This document shows, piece by piece, positions 11,454-12,043 of a stretch of 12,043 nt of DNA; within the stretch, counting starts at the first letter, position 1, and the number at the start of each line of letters is the position of its first letter. The DNA comes from an uncultured Clostridia bacterium (GTDB lineage: Bacteria; Bacillota; Clostridia; Oscillospirales; Butyricicoccaceae). The notes below the pieces were generated by a model. That model was not told the DNA's origin, ran no database searches, and saw only the letters and a program-made list of their open reading frames with translations. The position numbers were made by a program, and so were the translations under genes. Location of the stretch: positions 1-12,043 of the forward strand of contig CAJUSB010000100.1 in NCBI GenBank assembly GCA_910589115.1, read 5' to 3'.

Positions 11454-11661
11454 GTGTCTGCTCTGCGGACAGGTATCGCAGTATGGAGAGGCGCAGGATA
11501 TTCCACGTGAAGCGTTGCCTGTTCTCTTGGGAAAAGCAATCGCCATGCAGCGGTTTGCGGGTACATCTCTGCGCAGGGCACCAATGTACGCCTCCCATGG
11601 ATGTAGGGACGGAAACGTTGGGTTGGCATATTTCGCTGGATTTCAGCGCGCCGAATTGTAA
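11431..11661 (+). CDS. 76-residue zinc-binding phage protein
   Basis: This encodes 76 residues. The start at 11431 follows GGAAGGAG by 9 nt, inside the end of the previous gene. Cys9-X2-Cys12 (YKCLLCG) near the start and His56-X-Cys58 (SHGCRDG) later could together hold one zinc ion. The end GNVGLAYFAGF is typical, from memory, of a small family in clostridial prophages that keeps the same CxxC, H-x-C and GLAYFAGF features. The function is not known to me; a nucleic-acid-binding accessory protein is plausible. It is translationally coupled to the gene before it, and the SPFH gene follows 63 nt later. Confidence 0.75.
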   Translation: MIVRPAYKCLLCGQVSQYGEAQDIPREALPVLLGKAIAMQRFAGTSLRRAPMYASHGCRDGNVGLAYFAGFQRAEL

Positions 11662-11678
11662 AATACGCAGAAATTAGA

Positions 11679-11714
11679 TCCGTCCTGCTTCCGTCCTGCC
11701 CGCAGCAGGACGGA
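11679..11714 (+). promoter_or_regulatory. Alternative hairpins overlapping the SPFH gene's ribosome-binding site
   Basis: TCCGTCCTGC occurs twice (11679-11688 and 11690-11699), and one complement, GCAGGACGGA, follows (11705-11714). Either left copy can pair perfectly with the single right arm. The right arm includes the first three bases of the GGAGG Shine-Dalgarno sequence at 11712-11716, so folding could limit translation of the next gene. Confidence 0.6.
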
Positions 11715-11724
11715 GGAAAATACA

Positions 11725-12043
11725 ATGTTTCAGATGATTTTATCAATTATCTTTTTGCTTGCAGCGCTTGCCCTGCTGGGCGTGGGAATCGGCGCAAAAG
11801 AGAACGGAACGCCCGCAGCAAGTCGCAAATCCCTTGCCGGAGCGCTGGTATGCGCGGTGCTGTTTGTCGCAGTCTGCACCTTTTCAGTCGTTCCGGCGGG
11901 CAGTACCGGCGTACTGGTAACATTGGGCAGCCCCGGCAATCAGGGGATGCAGTCGGGGCCGCACTTCAAGATACCGTTTGCACAAAAAATTGTTATGATC
12001 GACAACCGGGTGCAGCGTACCGATGTAGACGGCAGCGGCGCGA
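11725..12043 (+). CDS. Prohibitin/SPFH-family membrane protein (3' end cut by window)
   Basis: The first 106 residues are visible and the frame is open at the window edge. The start follows GGAGG by 8 nt. There are two hydrophobic segments, about residues 3-23 (MILSIIFLLAALALLGVGIG) and 36-55 (SLAGALVCAVLFVAVCTFSV). The start of a prohibitin/Band 7 domain follows: VVPAGSTGVLVTLGS, GMQSGPHFKIPFAQKIVMID, then NRVQRTDVDG. SPFH proteins form large membrane-anchored rings. Copies are frequent in the early regions of clostridial prophages, where their role is unclear. A hairpin overlaps its ribosome-binding site. Its base composition is high in GC compared with the leftward islands, in line with the rest of the early operon. 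Confidence 0.85.
   Translation, partial: MFQMILSIIFLLAALALLGVGIGAKENGTPAASRKSLAGALVCAVLFVAVCTFSVVPAGSTGVLVTLGSPGNQGMQSGPHFKIPFAQKIVMIDNRVQRTDVDGSGA

Larger units (their letters stand above)
4634..12043. mobile_element. Left part of an integrative element, probably a prophage
   Basis: The stretch combines a terminal serine integrase, a CI-like repressor with a three-operator divergent switch, a rightward run of tiny genes with strong ribosome-binding sites, leftward accessory islands, and an SPFH gene cut by the window edge. No structural or packaging gene is in view, so an integrative conjugative element is not excluded. A lysogeny switch fits a prophage better. The right end is outside the window. 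Confidence 0.75.

Noticed and set aside
1..12043. CRISPR array, tRNA or rRNA gene
   Set aside because: No regularly spaced direct repeats and no cloverleaf or rRNA-like segment were seen on either strand.

Overview
The window looks like chromosome from a low-to-mid GC clostridial Firmicute, most likely an Oscillospiraceae-type gut anaerobe. The reasons are strong AGGAGG ribosome-binding sites before almost every gene, a large exported protein with three C-terminal SLH (S-layer homology) domains, a DUF6809-like small protein, and prophage-type genes of the kind common in that group. No rRNA, tRNA or CRISPR array was seen, and the species cannot be named from the sequence.

Region 1, about 1-4545, is host backbone. 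A small DUF6809-like gene and a leftward XRE regulator converge on a shared hairpin terminator. A perfect-consensus promoter (TTGACA, 17 bp, TATAAT) and a leader of about 190 nt lead into a 1149-residue secreted SLH protein. Its N-terminal half holds four degenerate repeats of about 120-155 residues. The gene ends at a strong GC-rich terminator.

Region 2, about 4546-4633, reads as the first ~88 nt of a bacterial group II intron, from GTGCG to GGTGTCC. Its continuation is missing. It is abutted by a leftward large serine recombinase gene whose last codons and stop lie inside the intron remnant. The simplest reading is that an integrative element inserted into the intron, and that 4610-4640 is its left attachment junction.

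Region 3, about 4634-12043, is the left part of that element, probably a prophage. In order it holds: the serine integrase; a coiled-coil protein; a CI-like repressor without a protease domain; a complete genetic switch with two divergent promoters and three GACCAWAGTC operators; and a rightward early operon of small genes ending, cut by the window edge, in a prohibitin/SPFH-family membrane protein. Five leftward genes in four islands interrupt the rightward operon. Each island has its own near-consensus promoter with a 17-bp spacer, so they look like lysogeny-expressed cargo. The most distinctive is an AT-rich two-gene unit (7862-8697): a single-span membrane protein coupled by a TAATG overlap to a soluble protein. 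I recognise neither, and it is the best candidate here for an undescribed phage-borne system.

Likely working: in the lysogen the repressor occupies the operators and blocks the rightward promoter at 7446-7474, while the leftward islands remain transcribable. On induction the rightward promoter drives the small genes and the replication or structural genes beyond the right edge. The recombinase, oriented leftward at the element's end, performs integration.
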